In this document: positions 29,194 through 37,766 of the stretch, piece by piece
Layout: every line of letters starts with the position of its first letter
Position numbering within the stretch: position 1 is the stretch's first letter
Assembly: GCF_001431425.1 (NCBI RefSeq)
Contig: NZ_LDJG01000002.1
Coordinates: forward strand, 177,990-241,989
Source of the DNA: Stenotrophomonas nitritireducens
GTDB lineage: Bacteria > Pseudomonadota > Gammaproteobacteria > Xanthomonadales > Xanthomonadaceae
Length of the DNA stretch: 64,000 nt
Reading direction: 5' to 3'
The notes under the pieces: model-generated
Databases searched by the model: none
The model's input: only the letters and a program-made list of their open reading frames with translations
What the model was told of the DNA's origin: nothing
Made by a program: the position numbers and the translations under genes

Positions 29194-29290
29194 GGCGAAA
29201 CTCCGGTAGGCCGCGCTGGCGGGTGCGGCAACGCTAGCGCGGAAGCGGGCACCAAGCGTTAAGCCGGAGGCCGCCGGCCGGGCGCGGCGT

Positions 29291-30259
29291 TCACCGCTCC
29301 GAAGGCCCGGTGTCGTCGTACTGGCGCGGGGCGAACAGATCCGGGCGGATCAGCTCTATGAAGGCGCGCGCCTGCGGCGAAAGCACCTTGCCGCGGCGCA
29401 CCGTCACCCCGTAGCTGCGCTTGGGGAAGTAACGCGCCATCGGGCGGATCGCCAGCCGCTCGCGGTCGGCGTCGTTGAGGCACAGCGCGGTGACGATGGA
29501 GATGCCCATGCCCATCGCCACGTACTGCTTGATCACCTCCCAGCCGCCGACCTCCAGTGCCACGGTGTAGGGCACGCGGTGGCGCTGGAACACCAGGTCC
29601 ACCAGCCGCCAGGTGATCTGCCGCTTCGGCGGCAGGATCAGCGGGCAGGACGAGAGGTCTTCCAGGGTGAGCTCGCGCCTGCCGGCCAGCGGGTGTCCGC
29701 GCGGGGCGATCAGCACCTGCTCGAAGTCGTAGACCGGCGCGTAGCTCAGGTCGCCCGGCACATCCAGCATCGAGCCGACGGCCAGGTCGGCGGCGTCGCT
29801 GCGCAGCAGTTCGGTGCCGTCGGCGCTGATCGCGTCCTGCAGGGTGAGCCGCACTTCGGGGTGGCGCCTGCGGAACTCCTCGACGATCTTCGGCAGCAGG
29901 TACAGGATCGTCGACGAATTCGCGGCGACGGTCAGTTCGCCCGCGTCCAGCCCGCGGACCTTGTCGCGGAAGCTGGCCTCCAGCCCGTCCAGGCTCTCCA
30001 CCAGTGGCTGCGCCATCTCGTACAGCAGTTGGCCCTCGCGGCTGGGCACCAGGCGCCGGCCGCTGCGCTCGAACAGCACCACCCCCAGCTCCCGTTCCAG
30101 CGCCTGCAACTGCAGGCTCACCGCCGGCTGGCTGACGAACAGGGCCTCCGACGCACGCGAAACCGAGCCCAGGCGGACCGTCTGGCAGAACGCGCGCAGC
30201 GGCTTGAGCCGGTCGGACTTGTAGGAAAAACGCGGACTTGCGGGCTTGTTTCCGGTCAT
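29291..30259 (-). CDS. LysR-family regulator (CysB-like), divergent from aceB
   Basis: 322 residues. The N-terminal helix-turn-helix (GSVSRASEALFVSQPAVSLQ) and the C-terminal effector domain with GWEVIKQYVAMGMGISIVT resemble the CysB/Cbl branch of LysR-type regulators. Its position, divergent from aceB with 107 bases between, suggests that it controls the glyoxylate-shunt genes and perhaps itself. The ligand is unknown. Confidence 0.88.
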   Translation of the reverse strand: MTGNKPASPRFSYKSDRLKPLRAFCQTVRLGSVSRASEALFVSQPAVSLQLQALERELGVVLFERSGRRLVPSREGQLLYEMAQPLVESLDGLEASFRDKVRGLDAGELTVAANSSTILYLLPKIVEEFRRRHPEVRLTLQDAISADGTELLRSDAADLAVGSMLDVPGDLSYAPVYDFEQVLIAPRGHPLAGRRELTLEDLSSCPLILPPKRQITWRLVDLVFQRHRVPYTVALEVGGWEVIKQYVAMGMGISIVTALCLNDADRERLAIRPMARYFPKRSYGVTVRRGKVLSPQARAFIELIRPDLFAPRQYDDTGPSER

Positions 30260-30286
30260 CCCGGTCGATTATTAGCACAACTTATG

Positions 30287-30315
30287 TTGGATATTGCAAA
30301 AACTGTTTTGATAAA
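30287..30315 (+). promoter_or_regulatory. candidate sigma70 promoter of aceB
   Basis: TTGGAT (30287-30292) and GATAAA (30310-30315) with a 17-bp spacer lie in an AT-rich island in the LysR/aceB divergent gap; this is the most AT-rich stretch of the region. LysR-type binding sites should lie here as well. Confidence 0.5.
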
Positions 30316-30366
30316 TAAGCCGCTCCGGCGGCACGGTGGAATCCCCGACACACGCAGGTTTCCGCC

Positions 30367-32004
30367 ATGTCCGCCGTCGCCGCCGCCATCCCGTCCGTTC
30401 CCGCCCGCCCGACCCCGGGCATCACCGTGACCGCCCGGCTCGCCGGCCAGGCGGCGCTGCTGCCGGCCGGGGCGCTGGCACTGCTGGTGTCGCTGCACCG
30501 GGCGGTGGAGCCCGAGCGGCAGGCGCGGCTGGCGGCGCGGCGCCAGCGCCAGGCCTTTTTCGACCAGGGCGGCCTGCCGGACTTCCGCGCCGACACCGCG
30601 TCCATCCGCGAAGGCGACTGGACGGTGGCGCCGATCCCGGCCGCGCTGCAGGACCGTCGCGTCGAGATCACCGGCCCGACCGATCCGAAGATGGTGATCA
30701 ACGCGCTGAACTCCGGTGCCCGGGTGTTCATGGCCGACTTCGAGGATTCGACCTCGCCGACCTGGCGCAACCTGCTGGCCGGCCAGCAGGCGCTGGCCGG
30801 TGCGGTGCGCGGCGACCTCGACTACACGGCGCCGGCGGTGGGCGGCAGGCCCGGCAAGTACTACGCGCTGCGCCCGTTCGAGGAACAGGCGGTGCTGATC
30901 GTGCGGCCGCGCGGCTGGCACCTGGACGAGAAGCACGTGCTGGTCGACGGCCAGCCGATCGCCGGCGGCCTGTTCGACGCGGCGGTGTTCGCCTTCCACA
31001 ACGCCCGCGCGCTGATGCGCCGTGACCGCGGCCCGTACTTCTACCTGCCCAAGCTGCAGTCGATGGAGGAGGCGGCGCTGTGGGAGGCGGCGCTGTCGCA
31101 CATCGAAGGCATGCTCGGCCTGCCGCACGGGCAGATCAAGGTCACGGTGCTGATCGAGACGCTGCCGGCGGTGTTCGAGATGGACGAGATCCTGCACGCG
31201 CTGCGCGGGCGCATCGTCGGCCTGAACTGCGGGCGCTGGGACTACATCTTTTCCTACCTGAAGACCTTCCGCCGGCATGCGGACAAGGTGCTGCCCGAGC
31301 GCGGCCAGGTGACGATGACCCAGCCGTTCCTGAAGGCCTATTCGGAACTGCTGATCCAGACCTGCCACCGCCGCGGCGCGCATGCGATGGGCGGCATGGC
31401 CGCGCAGATCCCGATCAACCACGACGCGGCCGCCAACGAGCAGGCGATGGCGCGGGTGCGCGCGGACAAGCTGCGCGAGGTCACCGCCGGCCACGACGGT
31501 ACCTGGGTGGCGCACCCGGCGCTGATCCCGGTGGCGCGCGCGATCTTCGACGAATACATGCCGGCCGCGAACCAGCACAACGTGCTGCGTCGCGATGTAC
31601 AGGTCTGCCGCGACGACCTGATCGCGCCCTGCGCCGGCACCATCACCCGCGCCGGCTTCGAGAACAGCGTGGAAGTGTGCGTGCGCTACATGGCCGCGTG
31701 GCTGGACGGCAACGGCTGCGTGCCGATCCACAACCTGATGGAGGACGCCGCCACCGCAGAGATCAGCCGCAGCCAGATCTGGCAGTGGCTGCATGCCGGC
31801 AACCAGCACCTGGACGACGGCACGGCGATCGACTTCGCCCTGCTGCAGAGCACGCTGCGCGCGCTGCCTGCGCGGCTCGGCGACACCGCCGCGCTGCCCG
31901 GCGGCGGCCGCATCGCCCAGGCCATCGACCTGCTTGACGAGCTCAGCCGCGCCGACGGACTGGCCGAGTTCCTGACCCTGCCGGCGTACCGGCAGATCGA
32001 CTGA
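30367..32004 (+). CDS. aceB: malate synthase A
   Basis: 545 residues. Condenses glyoxylate with acetyl-CoA to malate. The family motifs FMADFEDSTSPTW, KVTVLIETLPAVFEMDEI and GLNCGRWDYIFSYLKTF (catalytic Arg and metal ligands) are present, and the length fits isoform A. With aceA it forms the glyoxylate bypass for growth on acetate and fatty acids. ATG 30367 follows a divergent promoter region. Confidence 0.96.
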   Translation: MSAVAAAIPSVPARPTPGITVTARLAGQAALLPAGALALLVSLHRAVEPERQARLAARRQRQAFFDQGGLPDFRADTASIREGDWTVAPIPAALQDRRVEITGPTDPKMVINALNSGARVFMADFEDSTSPTWRNLLAGQQALAGAVRGDLDYTAPAVGGRPGKYYALRPFEEQAVLIVRPRGWHLDEKHVLVDGQPIAGGLFDAAVFAFHNARALMRRDRGPYFYLPKLQSMEEAALWEAALSHIEGMLGLPHGQIKVTVLIETLPAVFEMDEILHALRGRIVGLNCGRWDYIFSYLKTFRRHADKVLPERGQVTMTQPFLKAYSELLIQTCHRRGAHAMGGMAAQIPINHDAAANEQAMARVRADKLREVTAGHDGTWVAHPALIPVARAIFDEYMPAANQHNVLRRDVQVCRDDLIAPCAGTITRAGFENSVEVCVRYMAAWLDGNGCVPIHNLMEDAATAEISRSQIWQWLHAGNQHLDDGTAIDFALLQSTLRALPARLGDTAALPGGGRIAQAIDLLDELSRADGLAEFLTLPAYRQID

Positions 32005-32048
32005 CGGTTTCCTTCTTTCCTGTCCTTTCCCCGTACCTGTCCTTCCTC

Positions 32049-32115
32049 GTAGGAGCGGCTTCAGCCGCGACGGAGCTTTCCCGGTGAAGCCCCTTCGCGA
32101 CGGAAGCCGCCCCAC
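32049..32115. repeat. GTAG-headed palindromic repeat (SMAG/REP-like) between aceB and aceA
   Basis: GTAGGAGCGGCTTCAGCCGC faces a diverged inverted copy (GCGACGGAAGCCGCCCCAC). It lies in the 143-bp gap between aceB and aceA and could attenuate read-through or stabilise the upstream message. Confidence 0.75.
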
Positions 32116-32147
32116 AAGCAAGCCACGCGACCCCAAGGAGTTACACC

Positions 32148-33479
32148 ATGAGCACCCATCAGCAACAGATCGACGCCCTGCAGCACGACTGGGACAGCAA
32201 TCCGCGCTGGACCGGCATCAAGCGCACCTACAGCGCCGCCGACGTGGTGCGCCTGCGCGGCAGCGTGCAGCCCGAGCACACCCTGGCCAAGCGCGGCGCC
32301 GAGCGCCTGTGGGAACTGGTCAATGGCGCCTCGAAGAAGGGCTATGTCAATGCCTTCGGTGCGATCAGCGCCGGCCAGGCGATGCAGCAGGCCAAGGCCG
32401 GGCTGGAAGCGGTGTACCTGTCCGGCTGGCAGGTGGCCGCCGACGGCAACACCTCCGAGACAATGTACCCGGACCAGTCGCTGTACGCCTACGACTCGGT
32501 GCCGGCCATGGTCCGCCGCATCAACAACACCTTCCAGCGCGCCGACGAGATCCAGTGGAAGAACATCATCGACGGCAAGCTCAAGGCCGAGGACGCGATC
32601 GACTTCTTCCTGCCCATCGTCGCCGATGGCGAGGCCGGCTTCGGCGGCGTGCTCAATGCCTATGAGCTGATGAAGAACATGATCACCGCCGGCGCCGCCG
32701 CGGTGCATTTCGAGGACCAGCTGGCGGCGGTGAAGAAGTGCGGCCACATGGGCGGCAAGGTGCTGGTGCCGACCCAGGAGGCGATCCAGAAGCTGTCGGC
32801 CGCGCGCCTGGCGGCCGACGTGCTGGGCGTGCCGACCATCGTGCTGGCCCGTACCGACGCCGAGGCGGCCAACCTGCTGACCAGCGACTTCGACCCCAAC
32901 GACGCCCCGTTCGTCACCGGCGAGCGCACCGCCGAGGGCTTCTACCGCGTGAAGAACGGCCTGGAGCAGGCGATCAGCCGCGGCGTGGCCTATGCCCCGC
33001 ATGCCGACCTGGTGTGGTGCGAGACCGGCACCCCGGACCTGGGCTTCGCCCGCGAGTTCGCCCAGGCCGTGCATGCCGCCAGCCCCGGCAAGCTGCTGTC
33101 CTACAACTGCTCGCCCTCGTTCAACTGGAAGAAGAACCTGGACGACCGCACCATCGCCCGCTTCCAGGATGAACTGGCGGCGCTGGGCTACAAGTACCAG
33201 TTCATCACCCTGGCCGGCATCCACATCAACTGGTTCAACACCTTCAGGTTCGCCCAGGACTACGCCCGCGGCGAAGGCATGCGCCACTATGTGGAACAGG
33301 TGCAGGAGCCGGAGTTCGCGGCGCGCGGGCAGGGTTACACCTTCGTCTCGCACCAGCAGGAAGTGGGTGCGGGCTACTTCGACGACGTGACCACGGTGAT
33401 CCAGGGCGGCGCTTCCAGCGTCACCGCGCTGACCGGTTCCACCGAGGAAGCGCAGTTCCAGCCGGGCAAGGCGGCCTGA
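32148..33479 (+). CDS. aceA: isocitrate lyase
   Basis: 443 residues. Splits isocitrate into glyoxylate and succinate. The active-site loop [13 protein letters not shown] with the catalytic Cys, the metal-binding region, and [12 protein letters not shown] plus [14 protein letters not shown] are all present. RBS AAGGAG is 9 bases before ATG 32148. Downstream of aceB, separated by a GTAG palindrome. Confidence 0.97.
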   Translation: MSTHQQQIDALQHDWDSNPRWTGIKRTYSAADVVRLRGSVQPEHTLAKRGAERLWELVNGASKKGYVNAFGAISAGQAMQQAKAGLEAVYLSGWQVAADGNTSETMYPDQSLYAYDSVPAMVRRINNTFQRADEIQWKNIIDGKLKAEDAIDFFLPIVADGEAGFGGVLNAYELMKNMITAGAAAVHFEDQLAAVKKCGHMGGKVLVPTQEAIQKLSAARLAADVLGVPTIVLARTDAEAANLLTSDFDPNDAPFVTGERTAEGFYRVKNGLEQAISRGVAYAPHADLVWCETGTPDLGFAREFAQAVHAASPGKLLSYNCSPSFNWKKNLDDRTIARFQDELAALGYKYQFITLAGIHINWFNTFRFAQDYARGEGMRHYVEQVQEPEFAARGQGYTFVSHQQEVGAGYFDDVTTVIQGGASSVTALTGSTEEAQFQPGKAA

Positions 33480-33662
33480 CCAGCTCGCATCGATACTTTT
33501 TTGAGCTTTCGGGTATGGAGGGCGGGCGGCCGCGGCGGCCGTCCGTCGCGCCGCTGCGGCATGAATGGGAGGGATGCCGGATTGCGGCATCCCGCATGCT
33601 TTGCGCCGGTGCTATCCTTCCGCGCTGGCCCCAGGGGACGACGGGGCGGTGGGGCTGAGGGA

Positions 33663-34709
33663 ATGACCAGCGACAGTGCTGCAATCATGGCCGAAGAACG
33701 CGAACTGGGCGTCGCCCGCATGGCGATGGCCGAAATCGTGCATCCCGTTCTGTCGCCCGACGAATTCGCGCTGTTCTCGCGGTTCGGCCGGCAGCGCCAG
33801 GTCGCGGCCGGGGAAATGCTGTTCCGCCGTGGCGATTCGGGCGATGGGATGTTCGTCATCGTCAACGGCATCGTCGATCTCGATTTCGGCGAGGACCTGG
33901 TGGTCAAGTACCTCGGGCCGGGCGAGTTCTTCGGCGAACTGGGCCTGCTGATCGGCGACCATCGCCGCGGCGCCGATGCCCGCGCGTCGACGGAACTGAC
34001 CCTGTTCGAACTGAGCCATCCCGATTTCCAGAAGCTCGTGGACCATGATCCCGGCCGGGTCGCCTATTTCCTGCGCCGCACGATCATGCGCGTGGTGTCC
34101 AACGAGCAGATGCTGATCCGGCAACTGCGCCGCCGCAATCACGACCTGGAAGCGGCGCTGGACAACCTCTACACCACCACCCACCAGCTCAACCACACCG
34201 AAGAGCTGGTGCGTACCGACGAACTGACCGGCCTGTACAACCGCCGCGGGCTCACCCTCTATCTGCAGGAATGCCGGCAGCCGTCGCGGAACCCGCCGCA
34301 GGGGCTGCTGCTGATCGACTGCGACCGCTTCAAGAGCGTCAACGACGAGCACGGCCACCTGGTGGGCGACCGGGTGCTGCAGGCGGTCGCCAACATCCTG
34401 CGTTCGGTGGTGCAGCCCGGCGGGCTGGCCTGCCGCCTCGGCGGCGACGAATTCTGCCTGCTGGTGCAGGACGCGGACGCCGGGGTGCTGGAGCATGTGG
34501 CCGGTTTCATCCTGCATGCGGTGCACGGCCTGCTGGAACGCTCGCAACCGGTGCCGCGCGTCTGTCCGGTGAGTATCGGCGCCTGCCTGCTCGATCCTGC
34601 GCGCGACTGGAACGACTGGTATGCCCATGCCGACAGCGCCCTGTACGAGGCCAAGCGGCGTGGCGGCAACCGGCTGCAATGGCCGGTGGACTGGCTGGGA
34701 GCCGGCTGA
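33663..34709 (+). CDS. diguanylate cyclase with N-terminal cNMP-binding domain
   Basis: 348 residues. The N-terminal half is a cyclic-nucleotide-binding/CRP-like sensor domain (FRRGDSGDGMFVIVNGIVDL and PGEFFGELGLLIG), followed by a helical linker and a C-terminal GGDEF domain with an intact active site at residues 260-264 (LGGDEFCLL). No RxxD inhibitory site stands five residues before GGDEF, so product inhibition through it is not expected. It should make c-di-GMP in response to a cyclic nucleotide. The stop is followed one base later by the start of the cyclase-domain gene, so the two are one operon. Similar Xanthomonas proteins exist. Confidence 0.92.
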   Translation: MTSDSAAIMAEERELGVARMAMAEIVHPVLSPDEFALFSRFGRQRQVAAGEMLFRRGDSGDGMFVIVNGIVDLDFGEDLVVKYLGPGEFFGELGLLIGDHRRGADARASTELTLFELSHPDFQKLVDHDPGRVAYFLRRTIMRVVSNEQMLIRQLRRRNHDLEAALDNLYTTTHQLNHTEELVRTDELTGLYNRRGLTLYLQECRQPSRNPPQGLLLIDCDRFKSVNDEHGHLVGDRVLQAVANILRSVVQPGGLACRLGGDEFCLLVQDADAGVLEHVAGFILHAVHGLLERSQPVPRVCPVSIGACLLDPARDWNDWYAHADSALYEAKRRGGNRLQWPVDWLGAG

Positions 34710-34710
34710 C

Positions 34711-37281
34711 GTGCGGCAGGAGCAGGCCGCGCGCGGCAACGACGCAATGGCGGATATCCCCGCCCCCCGCTTGCATACGCTGCTGCTGACCGACCTGTGT
34801 GATTCGGTCGCTCTGGTGGAGAGGTTGGGCGATACCGCGGCCGCGGAACTGTTCCAGGAACACGACCGCCTGGTGCTGCGCCTGCAGCAGCACTGGAAGG
34901 GGCGGATGATCGACCGCTCCGATGGCCTGCTGTTGCTGTTCGACCGGCCGATCAACGGGCTGGGGTTCGCGCTGGACTACCGGCAGGGCCTGGAGGAGCT
35001 GGCGCGCTCGCGCGGCGTCGGCCTGCAGGCGCGGACCGGCATGCATGTCGGCGAGGTACTGACCTGGCACAACAGCGCCGAAGCGGTGCAGGCCGGCGCC
35101 AAGCCGCTGGAGGTCGAAGGCCTTGCCAAACCCTTGGCCGCGCGACTGATGGCGCTGGCGCGGCCGGGGCAGATCCTGCTTTCGGCCGTGGCCGAATCGC
35201 TGGCGCGCCGTTCCGCCCGCGAGCTGGGCGGGCGCAGCGAGCACCTGCTGTGGAAATCGCACGGCCGCTGGCACTTCAAGGGCGTGCCGATCACGCAGGA
35301 AGTGTTCGAGGTCGGCGAGCCGGGCTTCGCCCCGCTGCGCATGCCGCGCAGCACTCCCAAGGCCTGGCGCGACCTGCCGCTGTGGCGGCGCCCGGTGGCC
35401 CTGGTGGCGGAGCTGGCGCTGCTGGGGGGCCTGGGCATCGGTGCGTGGTTCATCCTGCGCCCCGAGCCGGCCATCGCCTTCGCCGAGCGCGACTGGGTGG
35501 TGATGGGCGACGTACGCAACCTGACCGGCAATGCCGTGCTGGATGACTCGATGGCACAGGCGTTGCGCATCAGCCTGGAGCAGTCGCGCTACCTCAACGT
35601 GCTCAGCGACATGACCGTCGGCGATACCCTGGCGCGGATGCGCAGGCAGCGCGGAACCCGCATCGACCGCGCCGTCGGCAGCGAGATCGCGATCCGCGAT
35701 GGCGCCAGGGCCGTCGTCCTGCCGACGCTGGCGCAGGTTGGCGGGCGCTTGCGGGTGACGGTGGAAGTAGTCGATCCGCAGACCCAGGCCACCGTCTATG
35801 TGCTGACCCGCGATGTCTGGAAGATGGATGACCTGCTGGCGTCCATCGACAGCATCGCCGGTTCGGTGCGCGACCACCTGGGCGAATCTTCCGATGCGAT
35901 CCGGAATCTGTCGCAGCCGCTGCCTGAAGTCACCACCGCCAGTCTCGATGCGTTGAAGCTGTATGCCGCCGGCAACAGTGTCTACAACCAGCGGCGGATG
36001 GAAGACGCACGCGTGCTGTACCAGAAGGCGGTGGACATCGATCCGCAGTTCGCGCTGGCGCTGCTCGGCATTACCCGCACCTACATGACGCAGGGCGATG
36101 CGGAAAAGGCCGAGCCCTATCTGCGCAGGGCGCTGGCGCTGCCTGACCATCTGCCGATGCGCAACCGCCTGTACATGGAAGCCCTGGCGGCCGAGTTCGA
36201 GCCGCAGCCGCTGCGCCATGCCCCGGCAAAATGGCGCCTGCTCGGCGAGGTATATCCGGACTATGCCGCCGCCCACCAGAACTATGCCTGGGACCAGTTC
36301 ACCAACGGCAACCTGGACGAGGCATTGACGGCGGTCACCGCGGCGACGGCATCCAAAGAGCCGCTGCGCTATGTCTCCTGGGAACTGAAGGGCCGGATCC
36401 AACTGGCGCAGGAAAAGTACGACGCCGCGATCGCCAGCTTCGAACAGATGCAACGGATTTCCGGGGCACCGGCGAACCGGCACCATGCCTCGGCCCTGGC
36501 CGCGCAGGGCAAGTTGCCCGAAGCCCTGCGCATGCTGGAGGCGAGCGCGGCACGCGAGCCTTCCAGTGCGTTGATCCACGTGCAGTGGGTGGCGGCGCTG
36601 CTGGCTGCCGGGCGGGCCGCGGACGCGGTGCAGGTTGCCGAGGCGGGAATCGCCAAGGCGGCGGGCGACAGCAATGGGACGCGCCTGTCCCAGCAACTGG
36701 GCGCCCTGGTGGCCCGTTACCGTACCGGTGTGCGGCCCGCGGCCGAGCTCGCCGCTCTGCTCGAGCAGGCCATCGGGATGGCCGAGGCCGCAGGTGCCGG
36801 GGAACTGGACGACCTGGCCGGCAACACGCTTGCGGCGGCCCGCCTGCAGCAGCGCTACGCGGGGCGTGCGCTGAGTGCGGCGGACGAGCAGCGTCTGGCG
36901 AGACTGGTGCAGCGCTCGGGGGATCCCGGGAATGAGGCCCTGCATGCGGTCGTTGCCGCCGACCAGTGGCGGCTGCGGGGCGACCCGCAGCAGGCGATGC
37001 GGCGGTTGCGTGCGGCTGGCAAAGCCAGCGCCCTGACCCAGTGGCATGTGGCGATGCGTGATGGCCTGCAGGCTGCGGGCGACGCGCAGGGCAGCCGACG
37101 GGAGCAGGCCTGGCTTTCCAGCCACCCGGGCGCCGCCTGGGGCAACCGGATGGGCGGCGAGGCGTGCCTGGTGATGAACGTGGTGGAGACGCTCGCGGGG
37201 GATGCCGCGAGCGTGGGGGCCTCAGTCGTTGAAGGCGAAAATGACGGTGTGCGGCTGCTCGCAGGTAAGACCCTGCATTAG
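34711..37281 (+). CDS. putative peptide-modification system cyclase (class III cyclase-like domain, TM, TPR-rich)
   Basis: 856 residues. Layout: a class III cyclase homology domain (LLLTDLCDSVALVERLGD to PLAARLMALARPGQILLS, about 24-160), a membrane helix (about 229-249, ALVAELALLGGLGIGAWFIL), then an extracytoplasmic part with a TolB-N/CadC-like segment and TPR-like helical repeats (YLRRALALP, YAWDQFTNGNLDEALTAV). It matches in form the 'putative peptide modification system cyclase' family, known next to a putative modified peptide and a SagB-like dehydrogenase; this assignment is from memory. Several canonical catalytic residues appear replaced. The GTG at 34711 has GGGAG 9 bases upstream; ATG 34747 is an alternative. 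Confidence 0.8.
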   Translation: MRQEQAARGNDAMADIPAPRLHTLLLTDLCDSVALVERLGDTAAAELFQEHDRLVLRLQQHWKGRMIDRSDGLLLLFDRPINGLGFALDYRQGLEELARSRGVGLQARTGMHVGEVLTWHNSAEAVQAGAKPLEVEGLAKPLAARLMALARPGQILLSAVAESLARRSARELGGRSEHLLWKSHGRWHFKGVPITQEVFEVGEPGFAPLRMPRSTPKAWRDLPLWRRPVALVAELALLGGLGIGAWFILRPEPAIAFAERDWVVMGDVRNLTGNAVLDDSMAQALRISLEQSRYLNVLSDMTVGDTLARMRRQRGTRIDRAVGSEIAIRDGARAVVLPTLAQVGGRLRVTVEVVDPQTQATVYVLTRDVWKMDDLLASIDSIAGSVRDHLGESSDAIRNLSQPLPEVTTASLDALKLYAAGNSVYNQRRMEDARVLYQKAVDIDPQFALALLGITRTYMTQGDAEKAEPYLRRALALPDHLPMRNRLYMEALAAEFEPQPLRHAPAKWRLLGEVYPDYAAAHQNYAWDQFTNGNLDEALTAVTAATASKEPLRYVSWELKGRIQLAQEKYDAAIASFEQMQRISGAPANRHHASALAAQGKLPEALRMLEASAAREPSSALIHVQWVAALLAAGRAADAVQVAEAGIAKAAGDSNGTRLSQQLGALVARYRTGVRPAAELAALLEQAIGMAEAAGAGELDDLAGNTLAAARLQQRYAGRALSAADEQRLARLVQRSGDPGNEALHAVVAADQWRLRGDPQQAMRRLRAAGKASALTQWHVAMRDGLQAAGDAQGSRREQAWLSSHPGAAWGNRMGGEACLVMNVVETLAGDAASVGASVVEGENDGVRLLAGKTLH

Positions 37282-37527
37282 GCGCTCGCGTGCGGCACGC
37301 AGCGCTTCCTTGCTCGCCAGCACGGTGGTGACGCGCAGGCAGCTTTGGCCGCGCAGCGCCAGCGCGGCCTGTTCGGGCGACAGCCCCAGCTGGACCAACG
37401 CCTGTTCCGGATCCTGCGCGAACAGATCGCGGAAGGCATCGTCTTCGGACAACAGGTCAAGCAGGTGCGTCGCTACTTCCTGACTCAACGGCGGGTGTGC
37501 GGCATTGCCGTGGTGATGGTGGTTCAT
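37222..37527 (-). CDS. NHLP-related putative RiPP precursor peptide
   Basis: 101 residues. The N-terminal two thirds look like a nitrile-hydratase-type leader (LLDLLSEDDAFRDLFAQDPE then QALVQLGLS). The rest, from about residue 61, is the putative core: Cys63, Cys89, several Thr/Ser and a hydrophobic end VIFAFND. A natural His4 run (MNHHHH) opens the protein. RBS-like AGGGGA precedes ATG 37527 by a few bases. The 3' end lies antisense inside the last 60 bases of the cyclase gene. The natural product and its modification are unknown; the RiPP assignment rests on leader form and neighbours. Confidence 0.72.
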   Translation of the reverse strand: MNHHHHGNAAHPPLSQEVATHLLDLLSEDDAFRDLFAQDPEQALVQLGLSPEQAALALRGQSCLRVTTVLASKEALRAARERLMQGLTCEQPHTVIFAFND

Positions 37528-37766
37528 GGGTCCCCTGTGGTGTGTGGCCTCCGCCTGATGCGAAGGATCTGCCGCGAGCATACAGTCCAAACCTGCCGGA
37601 TTCATTGGTCCAGCCCAACTGGCGGAATGTTTCTACGCCGTGACAACGCCCGACACCTGGTCAAGCGGGCTGTGCGATGGCGCCGGCCAATGATCGATAT
37701 CCATGTGGCCCCAGCGCCGCGCGGGGGATTTCCGGCATCCTGCAGAGCCCGTCATGAGGAAACAGC
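37528..37766. promoter_or_regulatory. divergent control region of the precursor and dehydrogenase genes
   Basis: 239 bases that must carry promoters for both genes. I could not name reliable -35/-10 boxes. The composition is a little less GC-rich than the flanking genes, and it contains no repeat element or clear palindrome. Confidence 0.45.

Noticed and set aside
37560..37640. TGTATGCT-like -10 for the precursor peptide gene
   Set aside because: No -35 at a suitable distance was found, so the promoter call was dropped and only the shared control region was reported.
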